A stretch of DNA of 64,000 nt from Rhodobacteraceae bacterium UBA3069 (GCA_002366795.1 DFBX01000076.1:3960-67959); one strand, 5' to 3'; numbered from the stretch's first letter, positions 17,519-25,804 are shown. Program-made: numbers and translations. Notes: generated by a model not told the origin, from the sequence alone.

Positions 17519-17698
17519 GGCAGGTCTCCTGACTTGCGGGTCGATGCTTTGCCGGGCCTTCCCATAACTTGCGTCACAGTGGCGTTTGCCGACATCGCTC
17601 TCCGCCTACAGTTGCGGGGGCAGTTCCGGATTGGGCCCGAGGGCTGCACCGAATTCCCTTTTCACCGGGCGCGTGAACACCCGGACCAAAGCACGGCC
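17519..17698 (-). ncRNA. cobalamin riboswitch controlling the btu-cbiZ-ton operon
   Basis: Read on the minus strand, this leader has the conserved blocks of the AdoCbl riboswitch in order: GGTGAAAAGGGAA (17654-17666), AACTGCCCCCGCAACTGTA (17608-17626), the B12-box GCCACTG (17577-17583) and ACCCGCAAGTCAGGAGACCT (about 17521-17541). It ends about 160 nt before btuB. In known examples ligand binding blocks translation or causes termination, lowering receptor expression when cobalamin is plentiful. I did not resolve an expression-platform hairpin with certainty. Confidence 0.95.
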
Positions 17699-17762
17699 CG
17701 AATAATGCAGACTTGAAAAAAACGCAAACCTTATTGGCGGCGTCGCGGTCCCTGCCGCAATG

Positions 17763-17793
17763 AAAAACGGCGCGAGGAACCCCCGCGCCGTTT
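17763..17793 (-). terminator. rho-independent terminator of the ten-gene catabolic operon
   Basis: AAACGGCGCG and CGCGCCGTTT form a perfect ten-base stem around AGGAACCCC. On the minus strand the stem is followed by TTTTTC. It lies about 20 bp past the stop of the MDR oxidoreductase gene at 17815, and it also separates that operon from the riboswitch promoter. Confidence 0.85.
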
Positions 17794-17814
17794 CATGCTT
17801 CAATTGCAACAGGA

Positions 17815-18843
17815 TCAGGAGACCTTGACGATCTGCTTGCCCTTGTTCTTTCCTTTCAGCAAACCCATGAAGGCGGATGGGGCGTTTTCCAGCCCCTCGG
17901 CCACGTCCTGGATATAGGCGATCTCGCCCGAGGCGACCTTGGGTCCGACCTCTTTCAGGAACTCGCCGAATCGGCTGACATGGTCGGTTTGCAGCAGGCC
18001 CTGGATGGTCAGGCGTTTGACAAGCGTCATGCGCCACAGTTTTTGCAGCGGCATCAAGCCGGTTTCGTCCGTTGCGCCGCTATACCATGCGATCATGCCG
18101 CAGACGATGATACGGCCATGCAGGTTCATCAGGGGCAGCACGCCGCCCAGCGACGGGCCACCGACGTTTTCGAAATAGATATCGATGCCATCGGGGCATT
18201 CGGCGCTTAGCGCCTTTGCCATGTCCTTGGCGGTGGCATGTTCGCGGTGGTCGATACAGGCATCAAAGCCAAAGGTTTCGACAGCGGTCTTGCACTTCTC
18301 GGCCCCGCCCGCGATGCCGATGACACGCAGACCGGCCTGTTTCGCCAGCTGCCCCACCATGGACCCCACAGGGCCGGTGGCCGCGCCGACGACCAGCGCT
18401 TCGCCGGCTTTCATCTTGCCATAGGCTGTGACGCCAGCCCAAGCGGTGAAGCCGGGCATGCCCAGCACGCCAAGCGCGGTTTCCGGGGTGGCCATGGACG
18501 GGTCCAGTTTGCGCAGCTGGTTGCCGGGCAGGCAGCCATGATCGGCCCAACCGAACATGCCGAATGCCAGGTCGCCTTCTTTGAACTTTTCGTGGTTGGA
18601 TTTCAACACGACGCCCACGGCACCCGCTTCCATGGTGCCGCCAAGGGGCACGGGATCGGCATAGGATTTCACATCGTCCATGCGGCCCCGCATGTAGGGG
18701 TCCAGCGACATATGGGTCACACGCACAAGGACTTCGCCGTCGCCGGGGGGCGGCATGGGCTGTTTCTCGTAGCTGAAATCCTCGGGGGCGGGGTCGCCGT
18801 TGGGGCGGCGGGCAAGGGCCACGCGGTGCATCATCTCGGTCAT
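17815..18843 (-). CDS. NADP-dependent oxidoreductase (zinc-independent MDR, CurA/PTGR-like)
   Basis: A 342-residue medium-chain reductase. The N-terminal domain includes VTHMSLDPYMRGRM, and the Rossmann domain carries the AATGPVGSMVGQLAKQAGLRV nucleotide motif near residue 155. FENVGGPSLGGVLPLMN is characteristic of the leukotriene B4 dehydrogenase/CurA branch. Such enzymes reduce alpha,beta-unsaturated ketones or acyl compounds with NADPH. There are no zinc-ligand Cys. It is the last gene of the operon, directly before a strong terminator. The substrate is unknown; it may remove an unsaturated intermediate of the pathway. Confidence 0.85.
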   Translation of the reverse strand: MTEMMHRVALARRPNGDPAPEDFSYEKQPMPPPGDGEVLVRVTHMSLDPYMRGRMDDVKSYADPVPLGGTMEAGAVGVVLKSNHEKFKEGDLAFGMFGWADHGCLPGNQLRKLDPSMATPETALGVLGMPGFTAWAGVTAYGKMKAGEALVVGAATGPVGSMVGQLAKQAGLRVIGIAGGAEKCKTAVETFGFDACIDHREHATAKDMAKALSAECPDGIDIYFENVGGPSLGGVLPLMNLHGRIIVCGMIAWYSGATDETGLMPLQKLWRMTLVKRLTIQGLLQTDHVSRFGEFLKEVGPKVASGEIAYIQDVAEGLENAPSAFMGLLKGKNKGKQIVKVS

Positions 18844-18942
18844 ATCGTTTCCTTCCTGTTTTCTATTGTAAATCTAGGCCGTCCACACCGCGGCGCCATC
18901 AGGACGCAGCGGCGTTTCATGAAAATTCGGTGCGGCGGCACG

Positions 18943-19350
18943 CTATGCGCGGTAGCGGAATACGCCGGTGCCGGTTGCGATCGTGTTGCCCAGATCGTCG
19001 GTCACTTTCGCCTCGGCGAAAAATGTCTTGCGTCCGCCGCCGGTGCGCCAGCCTTCGGCGATCAGCAGCTTGCCCTTGGCCTGTCCAAGGAAATTGACGT
19101 TCAGGTTCAGGGTCATACCCAGTTTGGGGTTTTCCCTGTCGCCGGTGTAGCAGCCTGCAAAGCCCATCGCCGTGTCCAGCATCATCGCATGGACGCCGCC
19201 ATGGGGGATGCCGTAGCGGTTCATCAGGAATGGTTCCAGCGGCAGTTCGAGCCTGGCGTAATCGGGCTGCCATGCCGTGATCTTGAAACCGATGTGAGAT
19301 TGCAGCGGGTAAGGATCTTCCACCAGCGCGGGGTCTAGCTCTTGGCTCAC
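18943..19350 (-). CDS. PaaI-family hotdog thioesterase
   Basis: A 135-residue hotdog-fold protein. The central sequence LMNRYGIPHGGVHAMMLDTAMGFAGC contains the HGG motif and the catalytic-acid region of PaaI/YbgC-like thioesterases, followed by NLNVNFLGQAKGKL. It would hydrolyse a CoA thioester, perhaps to free CoA from dead-end intermediates. The GTG at 19350 is chosen because AAAGGG lies six bases upstream; a TTG at 19368 would add six residues and overlap the preceding stop. It lies 14 bp after the phosphotransferase gene. Confidence 0.82.
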   Translation of the reverse strand: MSQELDPALVEDPYPLQSHIGFKITAWQPDYARLELPLEPFLMNRYGIPHGGVHAMMLDTAMGFAGCYTGDRENPKLGMTLNLNVNFLGQAKGKLLIAEGWRTGGGRKTFFAEAKVTDDLGNTIATGTGVFRYRA

Positions 19351-19364
19351 GTTATTCCCTTTGT

Positions 19365-20399
19365 TCAAACGCTTCGGGCGGCTTGCACGCCAGCCTCGGC
19401 AAAGCGGGGCACGGCGGCACCCATCTGTTTTGCCCGTTCAGGGTTCGAGGCGTTGCCATCCAGCGCGCGTTTGTAGACGCCCTGAATGATGCCCGCCATG
19501 CGGAAGAAGGTGAAGGCCAGGTAGAAGCCGAACCTGTCGATCCCGTCCATGCCGCGCAACCGGCAGTATTCGGCCAGGAATTCGTCGTCGCTCATCAGGC
19601 CCTCGGCCTCGCGGTCCACCCCGGCCAGCCCGCGGCTGTCGCGGCCCGGCGGCATGGCCCATTGCATGATGACGGCGGCGACATCGGCATAGGGGTGGCC
19701 TGTGGTCGACAGTTCCCAATCCAGCACGGCGGCGCAGCGCGGGCTGTCCTTTTCGAACAGCATGTTGTCGATGCGGTAATCGCCATGCGCCAGCGTGCGC
19801 TGGCCGTCATCCTCGGGGATGTTCTTGTCCAGCCAGTCGATCAGATCCTCCATCGCGGGGATATGATCGGTTTCCGATGCGCGGTATTGCTTGCTCCATC
19901 GGTCGATCTGGCGGCGATAATAATTGCCCTCGGGGCCATAGTCGGACAGGCCCGTGGCCTCTAGGTCGACATTGTGGATGGCGGCCAGAACGCGGGCCAT
20001 TTCGACCTGTATTGGTTTGCGTTCCTCGCGGGGCAGTTCGGGCAGGTCCGGCAGGTTGAAATGCCGCCCATCGACCATGTCCATCACATAAAAGGCGGAC
20101 CCGATCACGCTGTCATCCTCGCACAGCACATGGACCTTCGCCACTGGAACATCGGTGCCATACAGCGCCTTTTGCACGCGGAATTCGCGGTCCACCGCAT
20201 GGGCCGATTTCAAAAGCACGCCGGGCGGTTTGCGGCGCAGCACATAGGTCTTTTTCGGCGTCTTCAGCTTGAAGGTCGGGTTGGATTGGCCAACTTCGAA
20301 TTTCTCGGCCTCGATCGGGCCTTCGAAACCTTTCATATTCGCCTCAAGCCATTTGGCAACGGCGACAGTGTCCAGTTTGGTGGGGTCGGTTTTCGTCAT
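19365..20399 (-). CDS. APH-fold phosphotransferase related to the ACAD10/ACAD11 kinase domain
   Basis: A 344-residue kinase-like protein. It has Brenner-type motif HGDYRIDN at residues 205-212 (catalytic Asp 207) and VLDWELSTTGHPYADVA with the metal-binding Asp 227. The N-terminal lobe has VLRRKPPGVLL, a hallmark of the ACAD10/11-like group. In animal ACAD10/11 and bacterial LvaA this domain phosphorylates the hydroxyl of 4-hydroxyacyl-CoAs, and a dehydrogenase-fold partner then eliminates phosphate. Here it lies in an operon with two acyl-CoA dehydrogenases. The same chemistry is an inference; the family is also widely annotated only as phosphotransferase. Confidence 0.85.
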   Translation of the reverse strand: MTKTDPTKLDTVAVAKWLEANMKGFEGPIEAEKFEVGQSNPTFKLKTPKKTYVLRRKPPGVLLKSAHAVDREFRVQKALYGTDVPVAKVHVLCEDDSVIGSAFYVMDMVDGRHFNLPDLPELPREERKPIQVEMARVLAAIHNVDLEATGLSDYGPEGNYYRRQIDRWSKQYRASETDHIPAMEDLIDWLDKNIPEDDGQRTLAHGDYRIDNMLFEKDSPRCAAVLDWELSTTGHPYADVAAVIMQWAMPPGRDSRGLAGVDREAEGLMSDDEFLAEYCRLRGMDGIDRFGFYLAFTFFRMAGIIQGVYKRALDGNASNPERAKQMGAAVPRFAEAGVQAARSV

Positions 20400-20414
20400 G
20401 TTCGGCCCTCTTTC

Positions 20415-21083
20415 TTAGCTATAGGTCAGCAGTTTATCCGCGTTGGCGGCGTTGATATGCGGGGTCTCGTTGAACCCGTGCAGGTAGAAACTGCGCGGTG
20501 AGAAGACAAAGCGGTTCACCGCGCAATTCTTCATCTGAAGCTGAAACTTGATCTGCTGCGAGGACGGCGATTCCACCGTCCATGCCAGCATTTGCCCGAT
20601 GGCCCCGCCGGATGACACGGCCAAGACGGATTCGCCGCCCGATCCGATAAGGGTTTGCCGTGCATCGTCGACGCGGGCGGTGAATGCATCCCATGTTTCG
20701 GGCGGGTCAATCACATCGCCGCGCTGCCATGCCAGGACGGTGTCGCGCAGGGTGCGGAAATGGCTTTTGCGTTCGGTGTGCATGTGTTCGGGCGCGGGGG
20801 TGTGGCGGTAATGCGCGTCCAGCAGCGCCTTGAAATCAAACTCGTTCAGGCCGGGATGGATGGTTGCCGGGGCGGCGTCCAGCCCCATGCCCTTTGCGAT
20901 GCCTTCATAGGTTTCGCGGTGGCGGCGTTGTTGTCCGATATAGAAACGGTCGGGGCGCACGCCCTGCGCGGCCAGCGCGCGGCCCAGTTCGAAAGACTGC
21001 TCGTGGCCCAGCTCTGACAAAACGTCGTAATTGGCCGCCCCGAAAGAGGCCTGCGCGTGGCGGACGACGTAAAGCTCGGACAT
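20415..21083 (-). CDS. histidine phosphatase family protein
   Basis: A 222-residue phosphoglycerate-mutase-like protein. MSELYVVRHAQASFG puts the phospho-accepting His at residue 9 in an RHA motif. LAVSSGGAIGQMLAW near residue 170 provides the second catalytic His region, with Gly replacing the usual His of SHG, so activity needs testing. AGGAG precedes the ATG at 21083; an upstream extension in frame lacks homology. It lies 15 bp from the ACAD10/11-like kinase gene, suggesting that both act on one phosphorylated metabolite, although many such linked phosphatases have unknown roles. Confidence 0.82.
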   Translation of the reverse strand: MSELYVVRHAQASFGAANYDVLSELGHEQSFELGRALAAQGVRPDRFYIGQQRRHRETYEGIAKGMGLDAAPATIHPGLNEFDFKALLDAHYRHTPAPEHMHTERKSHFRTLRDTVLAWQRGDVIDPPETWDAFTARVDDARQTLIGSGGESVLAVSSGGAIGQMLAWTVESPSSQQIKFQLQMKNCAVNRFVFSPRSFYLHGFNETPHINAANADKLLTYS

Positions 21084-21104
21084 GAATATACTCCTGTTGA
21101 GGGT

Positions 21105-21128
21105 GGGGCGCGAAACGTACCGCGCCCC
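21105..21128. other. intercistronic stem-loop between thiolase and phosphatase genes
   Basis: GGGGCGCG and CGCGCCCC form an eight-base perfect stem around AAACGTAC. There is no U-tract in the minus-strand direction of the operon. It could act in RNA processing or weak attenuation; no function is proven by sequence. Confidence 0.6.
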
Positions 21129-21148
21129 TTTGATTTTGTGGATAAGGC

Positions 21149-22351
21149 TTACAGCACTTCGAACAGGCCAGCGGCACCCATGCCGCCGCCGACGCACATG
21201 GTGACAACCACGTATTTCGCGCCGCGGCGCTTGCCCTCGATCAGGGCGTGACCGACCATGCGGGCACCGGACATGCCATAGGGGTGGCCAATGGAAATCG
21301 CGCCGCCGTTGACGTTCAGCAACTCGTCGGGGATGCCCAGAACGCGCTGCGATTGCAGGACTTGGGATGCGAATGCCTCGTTCAGCTCCCACAGGCCGAT
21401 GTCGTCCACTTTCAGCCCGTGGGCCTCCAGCAGTTTCGGCACGGCGTAGATCGGGCCGATGCCCATTTCATCCGGCTCGCAGCCTGCGGCCATCACGCCG
21501 ACATAGCGGCCCAGCGGTTGCAGCCCGCGTTTTTCGGCTTCTTTCGCCTCCATCACAACGGATGCGGAGGCACCGTCGGACAGCTGCGAAGCATTGCCCG
21601 CGGTGATGAACTTGCCCTCGGCGATGGTCTGGCCATCCTTGAACACCGGGTACAGCGATTGCAGGTTTTCCAGCGTGGTCGAGGGGCGGTTGCCCTCGTC
21701 TTTTTCAAGGGTAACTTCTTTAAAGGAAATCTCTTTGGTTTCCTTGTCCATGATCCCCATGGTCGAGGTCAGCGGGACGATTTCATCGTCGAACTTGCCT
21801 GCCTCTTGCGCGGCGGCGGTGCGCTGCTGCGACCGCAGGGCATATGCGTCCTGATCCTCGCGGGAAACGCCGTAACGCTCTGCCACGATCTCGGCCGTTT
21901 CCAGCATGGACATATACAGCGCGGGCTTGTGTTCCTTGATCCATGCGTCAGCGGCCCGATCCATGCGCATGTTCTGGTTCTGCACAAGGCTGATGGCTTC
22001 CACGCCGCCGCCGATGCAGATGTCCATGCCGTCATGGACAACCTGCTTGGCCGCGGTTGCAATCGCCATCAGGCCGGATGCGCATTGGCGGTCCATCGAC
22101 ATGCCCGCGATGGTCACGGGCAGGCCCGCGCGGATCACGGCCTGACGGGCGATATTGCCGCCGGTCGAACCCTGCTGGATCGCGGTGCCGACAAGGCAAT
22201 CGGAAATCTCGGACCCGTCAAGGCCCGCGCGTTTCACGGCATGGCTGACGGCATGGCCGATCAGTTCCTGCGCTTGGGTGTTGTTGAAAGCGCCGCGATA
22301 GGCCTTGCCGATGGGCGTCCGGGCGGTGGAAACGATTACTGCGTCACGCAT
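21149..22351 (-). CDS. acetyl-CoA C-acyltransferase (thiolase)
   Basis: A 400-residue thiolase II enzyme that cleaves a 3-ketoacyl-CoA with CoA. MSMDRQCASGLMA contains the nucleophilic Cys at residue 90. GGAISIGHPYGMSGARM near 355 gives the His, and VVTMCVGGGMGAAGLFE near 385 gives the second Cys. The HPYGMSG variant of the usual HPLGASG is worth noting. It follows the MFE-2-like SDR by 2 bp, so the operon holds hydratase, dehydrogenase and thiolase in order. Confidence 0.93.
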   Translation of the reverse strand: MRDAVIVSTARTPIGKAYRGAFNNTQAQELIGHAVSHAVKRAGLDGSEISDCLVGTAIQQGSTGGNIARQAVIRAGLPVTIAGMSMDRQCASGLMAIATAAKQVVHDGMDICIGGGVEAISLVQNQNMRMDRAADAWIKEHKPALYMSMLETAEIVAERYGVSREDQDAYALRSQQRTAAAQEAGKFDDEIVPLTSTMGIMDKETKEISFKEVTLEKDEGNRPSTTLENLQSLYPVFKDGQTIAEGKFITAGNASQLSDGASASVVMEAKEAEKRGLQPLGRYVGVMAAGCEPDEMGIGPIYAVPKLLEAHGLKVDDIGLWELNEAFASQVLQSQRVLGIPDELLNVNGGAISIGHPYGMSGARMVGHALIEGKRRGAKYVVVTMCVGGGMGAAGLFEVL

Positions 22352-22353
22352 GA

Positions 22354-23289
22354 TTATTGGTCCTTCTGGTCAAGAGAGATGCCGCGCAGCTTTGCGGCCA
22401 TCTGGATGTATTTGTTGGTCTGGTCGAACGCGCCGGGCATTTCTGTCTGGCCTTCGGGGTCGCGAATTTCGGCCATGCGGGCCATGACGCTGTCGGCGTC
22501 CAGCTCGTCATCGCCAAAGGCCACGCCGCGGGTTTCATAAATCTTGGTTTCCGCGAAACAGCCGCCGCCTGCGCCAAGGATCATTTTGGCGGGCGCGTCC
22601 TCGGCCACAAGGCACAGCAGGCCGGGGGTGATGGTTTCCGGCTTCAGCAACGGCAGCACGGCGGGGGGCAGCAATTCTTCGGTCATGCGGGTGGCGGCGG
22701 TGGGGGCCAGCATGTTGACACGGATGCCCTTGCGGTTGCCTTCCTGGTGCAGCACGTTCATCAGCCCCAGCATGGCGGATTTCGCCGCGCCGTAATTGGA
22801 CTGGCCGAAGTTGCCATACATGCCCGACGCCGAGGTGGTGAAGACGATGCGGCCGTATTCCCGCTCGACCATGTGCCGCCACAGGGCGTGGGTGCAGTTG
22901 ACGCTGCCCATCAGGTGAACATCCATCACCAGCTGGAAATCTTCCAGCGTCATCTTGGCGAAGGTCTTGTCGCGCAGGATGCCCGCGTTGTTGACCAGAA
23001 TGTCCACTTGGCCGAATTCGGCGATGGCTTCGTCGGCCATGGCCTGCACCTGCGCGGCGTCTGCCACGTTGGCGCCATTGGCGATGGCATGGCCGCCGTT
23101 CGCGCGTATTTCATCCACGACGGATTGCGCCGCGTTGGACGATCCGCCCGATCCGTCGCGTGATGCGCCCAGATCGTTGACGACAACCTTGGCCCCGCGT
23201 GCGGCCAGCCCAAGGGCGTGCGACCGCCCCAGACCGACACCCGCGCCGGTGACGATGGCGACGCGACCGGTGAAATCAACTTTGCTCAT
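22354..23289 (-). CDS. SDR dehydrogenase resembling the MFE-2 (R)-3-hydroxyacyl-CoA dehydrogenase domain
   Basis: A 311-residue short-chain dehydrogenase. The cofactor motif TGAGVGLGRSHALGLAARGA is followed by VVNDLGASRDGSGGSSNAA, a long insertion typical of peroxisomal multifunctional enzyme 2. NNAGILRDKTFAKM and YGAAKSAM (catalytic Tyr/Lys) follow, and a C-terminal extension ends IQMAAKLRGISLDQKDQ. It probably oxidises an (R)-3-hydroxyacyl-CoA made by the MaoC protein encoded just upstream, with which it overlaps by 4 bp. The start at 23289 has a GGGAG site. Confidence 0.87.
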   Translation of the reverse strand: MSKVDFTGRVAIVTGAGVGLGRSHALGLAARGAKVVVNDLGASRDGSGGSSNAAQSVVDEIRANGGHAIANGANVADAAQVQAMADEAIAEFGQVDILVNNAGILRDKTFAKMTLEDFQLVMDVHLMGSVNCTHALWRHMVEREYGRIVFTTSASGMYGNFGQSNYGAAKSAMLGLMNVLHQEGNRKGIRVNMLAPTAATRMTEELLPPAVLPLLKPETITPGLLCLVAEDAPAKMILGAGGGCFAETKIYETRGVAFGDDELDADSVMARMAEIRDPEGQTEMPGAFDQTNKYIQMAAKLRGISLDQKDQ

Positions 23290-23765
23290 GCGGTTTCTCC
23301 CAGGTAGCGGCGGCCGATCCATTCGGCGACGAGGGCGGGTCTCTCCTGGCCCTCGATCTCGACCGTGACGGTGGTGGTGGTTTGGAACTCGCCGGGCCGG
23401 ATTTCCTCGATCTTGTCGAGGACAAAGCGGCCGCGGATACGCGCGCCGACCTTCACCGGCGAGATGAAGCGCATCTTGTTCATGCCGTAGTTCACGCCCA
23501 TCGCGACGCCTTCGATCGACGGCATCTGGTAGACCATGGCCGACAGCAGCGAGAGGGTCAGGAACCCGTGCGCGATGGTGCTGCCGAACGGCGTTTGCGC
23601 GGCCTTTTCCGGGTCCACATGGATGAACTGGTGGTCATGGGTGCAATCGGCGAACTTGTCGATCTGGTCCTGCGTGATGGTGAACCAGTCCGACACGCCC
23701 ATTTCCTTGCCTTGCAGCGCCTTGAATTCGGCCAGGGGCAGGGTCTTGGTTGCGGGTAGCGACAT
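23286..23765 (-). CDS. MaoC-family (R)-specific enoyl-CoA hydratase
   Basis: A 159-residue hotdog-fold dehydratase. DWFTITQDQIDKFADCTHDHQFIHVD is the MaoC/hydratase-2 motif with catalytic Asp and His, followed by GSTIAHGFLTLSLL. It would hydrate trans-2-enoyl-CoA to the (R)-3-hydroxy isomer. It overlaps the MFE-2-like dehydrogenase gene, reproducing as two genes the two catalytic domains of MFE-2. Start at 23765 (MSLPATKT), leaving one base between it and the upstream SDR gene. Confidence 0.9.
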   Translation of the reverse strand: MSLPATKTLPLAEFKALQGKEMGVSDWFTITQDQIDKFADCTHDHQFIHVDPEKAAQTPFGSTIAHGFLTLSLLSAMVYQMPSIEGVAMGVNYGMNKMRFISPVKVGARIRGRFVLDKIEEIRPGEFQTTTTVTVEIEGQERPALVAEWIGRRYLGETA

Positions 23766-23766
23766 C

Positions 23767-24591
23767 TTACAGTTCCTCGTTGAAGAGAGAGCCGGACGCC
23801 TGCGACTGCATCCCACCCGACAGCGGGATCACCGCACCCGAGATATAAGCGCCGCCCTTGCCGCAAAGGAATTGCAGCGTGCCTGCGATGTCTTCGGGGC
23901 GGCCAACACGGCCAAGTGGCACGCCTTCGGCAGATTTCGCCTGACCTTCCTCGGTGCCGATAGCAAAAGCGGTCATCTTGGACACGAACGGCCCGGGCGC
24001 GATGGCATTGACGGTGATATGTTCCGGCGCAAGGTCGTTGGACAGAACGCGGGTCATGTGATGCACCGCGCCTTTGGACACGGCATAGGAATAGGTCATC
24101 GTTCCCTTCGGGATCTCGCCCATGACCGAACCGGTGTTGACGACGCGGGCGGGGTCATCGAGGGTGGCCGCATTGCGCAGCAGTGGCAGCAGCGCTTGCG
24201 TCAGGTGGAACATGCCCTGCACGTTCAGGCTGAACAGCTTGTCCCACGCGGTGTAGGGATGTTCGCCCAAGGCGGCGCCCCATGTGCGTCCGGCGTTGTT
24301 GAACAAGATGTGCAGCGTACCAGTGCGCTTGTTAACCTCGGCGACAAGGGCGTCGATGCCCTCTTCGGTGGACACGTCGCCGCCGAAGCCTTCAACGCTT
24401 CCGGGCAGGCCCATCGCGTTGATTTCCCTGGCGACAGCCTCGCAGGCGTCGGCCTTGCGGCTGGCGATCATAACCCGCGCACCTGCGGCGACAAGTCCTT
24501 CGGTGGCCATGCGGCCAATGCCGCTGGAACCGCCAGTGACCAACGCCACCTTGCCCGTCAGGTCAAACAGTTCATTCGGGGTCATACCCAT
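23767..24591 (-). CDS. SDR family oxidoreductase
   Basis: A 274-residue classical short-chain dehydrogenase. It has TGGSSGIGRMATEGLVAAGARV for the cofactor, NNAGRTWGAAL, a catalytic YSYAVSKGAVHHM and GGMQ near the C-terminus. The basic SRKADAC after the second strand suggests NADP preference. A GGAGG site lies seven bases before the ATG. Possible roles include oxidation or reduction of a side-chain hydroxyl or ketone of the pathway substrate; it is distinct from the MFE-2-like SDR in the same operon. Confidence 0.85.
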   Translation of the reverse strand: MGMTPNELFDLTGKVALVTGGSSGIGRMATEGLVAAGARVMIASRKADACEAVAREINAMGLPGSVEGFGGDVSTEEGIDALVAEVNKRTGTLHILFNNAGRTWGAALGEHPYTAWDKLFSLNVQGMFHLTQALLPLLRNAATLDDPARVVNTGSVMGEIPKGTMTYSYAVSKGAVHHMTRVLSNDLAPEHITVNAIAPGPFVSKMTAFAIGTEEGQAKSAEGVPLGRVGRPEDIAGTLQFLCGKGGAYISGAVIPLSGGMQSQASGSLFNEEL

Positions 24592-24618
24592 TTAAATTCC
24601 TCCCATAAGTGTCATGCA

Positions 24619-24642
24619 GCGTGGGGGCATGCGCCCCCACGC
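24619..24642. other. intercistronic stem-loop in the catabolic operon
   Basis: GCGTGGGGGC pairs with GCCCCCACGC around a four-base loop in the 72-bp gap between the small acyl-CoA dehydrogenase gene and the SDR gene. No U-tract follows on the minus strand, so it is more likely a processing or stability element than a terminator. Confidence 0.6.
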
Positions 24643-24663
24643 GCGATTTTGTATTATGGCGCG

Positions 24664-25785
24664 TCAAAATCCGCGCGCGGCAGCGACGATGGCGGCGTGA
24701 TAGCCGTAATCCCCAAACCATTCGGCACCCACGCGGGCGCGTTTCATAAAGAATCCCATGTCGAATTCGTCGGTCATGCCGATCCCGCCATGCATCTGCA
24801 CGCCCTCGGACACGGCCAGTTTGGCGGTCTTGGTGGCGCGGGCCTTGGCAAGGCTGACGGCAACGGCGGCGTCGTTGGGGTGGGTGTCCAGCATCCGGCC
24901 CGCATTGGCGATGGCGGAGGCCGTCACCTCGATTTCCGCCCACAGATGCGCAGCGCGGTGTTGCAGCGCCTGGAATGTGCCGATCAGCACGCCGAATTGC
25001 TTGCGGTCTTTCAGGTATTGCGCGGTCATGCCAAAGGCCCCCGCCGACACGCCGCCCAGTTCGGCGGCAACGGCGGCTTGCCCGGCGTTCAGGCCTTGTT
25101 GCAGCGCAGCCAGCCCGCCGCCCACTTCGCCCACCACGTCGTCACCCGTGGCGTCGACATTGTCGAAATTCATGCGGGCATAGTCGCGCCCGTCGATGGC
25201 GGCGATGGCGTCGCGGGTCAGGCCCGCGCGGTCTGCATCCAGATCGAACAGGGTCAGGCCCTCTGCCTCGCCCGCCGCGCCAGCGGTGCGGGCCAGAACC
25301 AGTACACGGTTGGCATTGCGCCCTTCGGCGACGAATGCCTTTTTGCCCGACAGTTTAAAGGCGTTGCCCGATTGGATCGCTTCCATCGCCACGCCCGCGG
25401 GGTTGAATTTCGCCCCCTCGTCAATTGCCAGCGCATAGATGGTGGACCCGTCGGCAATGCCGGACAGTCGGTCCGACGCGGCGGCGCGCAGGGTGGTGGC
25501 AGCGATCACCGCGGACGAGATGAAAGGCGAGGCGACCAGCGTCTTGCCCATCTCCTCGGCCAGGATGCCCGCCGCGCGGTGGCCCATGTCGGCCCCGCCC
25601 TGATTCTCGGGGACCAGCACACCGGCCCATCCCATCTGTGCCATCTCGGCCCAAAGGCCACGGTCGAAACCGGTGCCTTCGTCGCGCACCTTTCGGAAGG
25701 CGGTGACAGGGGCAGAGGCATCGAGGAAACCGCGCGCAGCGTCGCGCAGCATCGTTTCGTCTTCGTTCAGAAGAAGGCTTTCCAT
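24664..25785 (-). CDS. acyl-CoA dehydrogenase, small (PimD-like) subunit
   Basis: A 373-residue acyl-CoA dehydrogenase. Its N-terminus is MESLLLNEDETMLRDAARGFLDAS. The flavin-domain region is divergent, and the C-terminal motif VQMHGGIGMTDEFDMGFFMKRAR retains the Glu at the catalytic-base position. It pairs with the 401-aa gene 19 bp upstream as at 294-2559, suggesting a heteromeric enzyme for bulky or branched acyl-CoAs. The operon context (MaoC, MFE-2-like SDR, thiolase) supports a side-chain beta-oxidation role. Confidence 0.86.
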   Translation of the reverse strand: MESLLLNEDETMLRDAARGFLDASAPVTAFRKVRDEGTGFDRGLWAEMAQMGWAGVLVPENQGGADMGHRAAGILAEEMGKTLVASPFISSAVIAATTLRAAASDRLSGIADGSTIYALAIDEGAKFNPAGVAMEAIQSGNAFKLSGKKAFVAEGRNANRVLVLARTAGAAGEAEGLTLFDLDADRAGLTRDAIAAIDGRDYARMNFDNVDATGDDVVGEVGGGLAALQQGLNAGQAAVAAELGGVSAGAFGMTAQYLKDRKQFGVLIGTFQALQHRAAHLWAEIEVTASAIANAGRMLDTHPNDAAVAVSLAKARATKTAKLAVSEGVQMHGGIGMTDEFDMGFFMKRARVGAEWFGDYGYHAAIVAAARGF

Positions 25786-25804
25786 GCTATGATTTCCTTA
25801 TGTC

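Noticed and set aside
20415..21392. Longer histidine phosphatase of 325 residues
   Set aside because: The extra N-terminal part overlaps the thiolase gene antisense, and the RHA motif normally lies within the first dozen residues. The ATG at 21083 has a good ribosome site.
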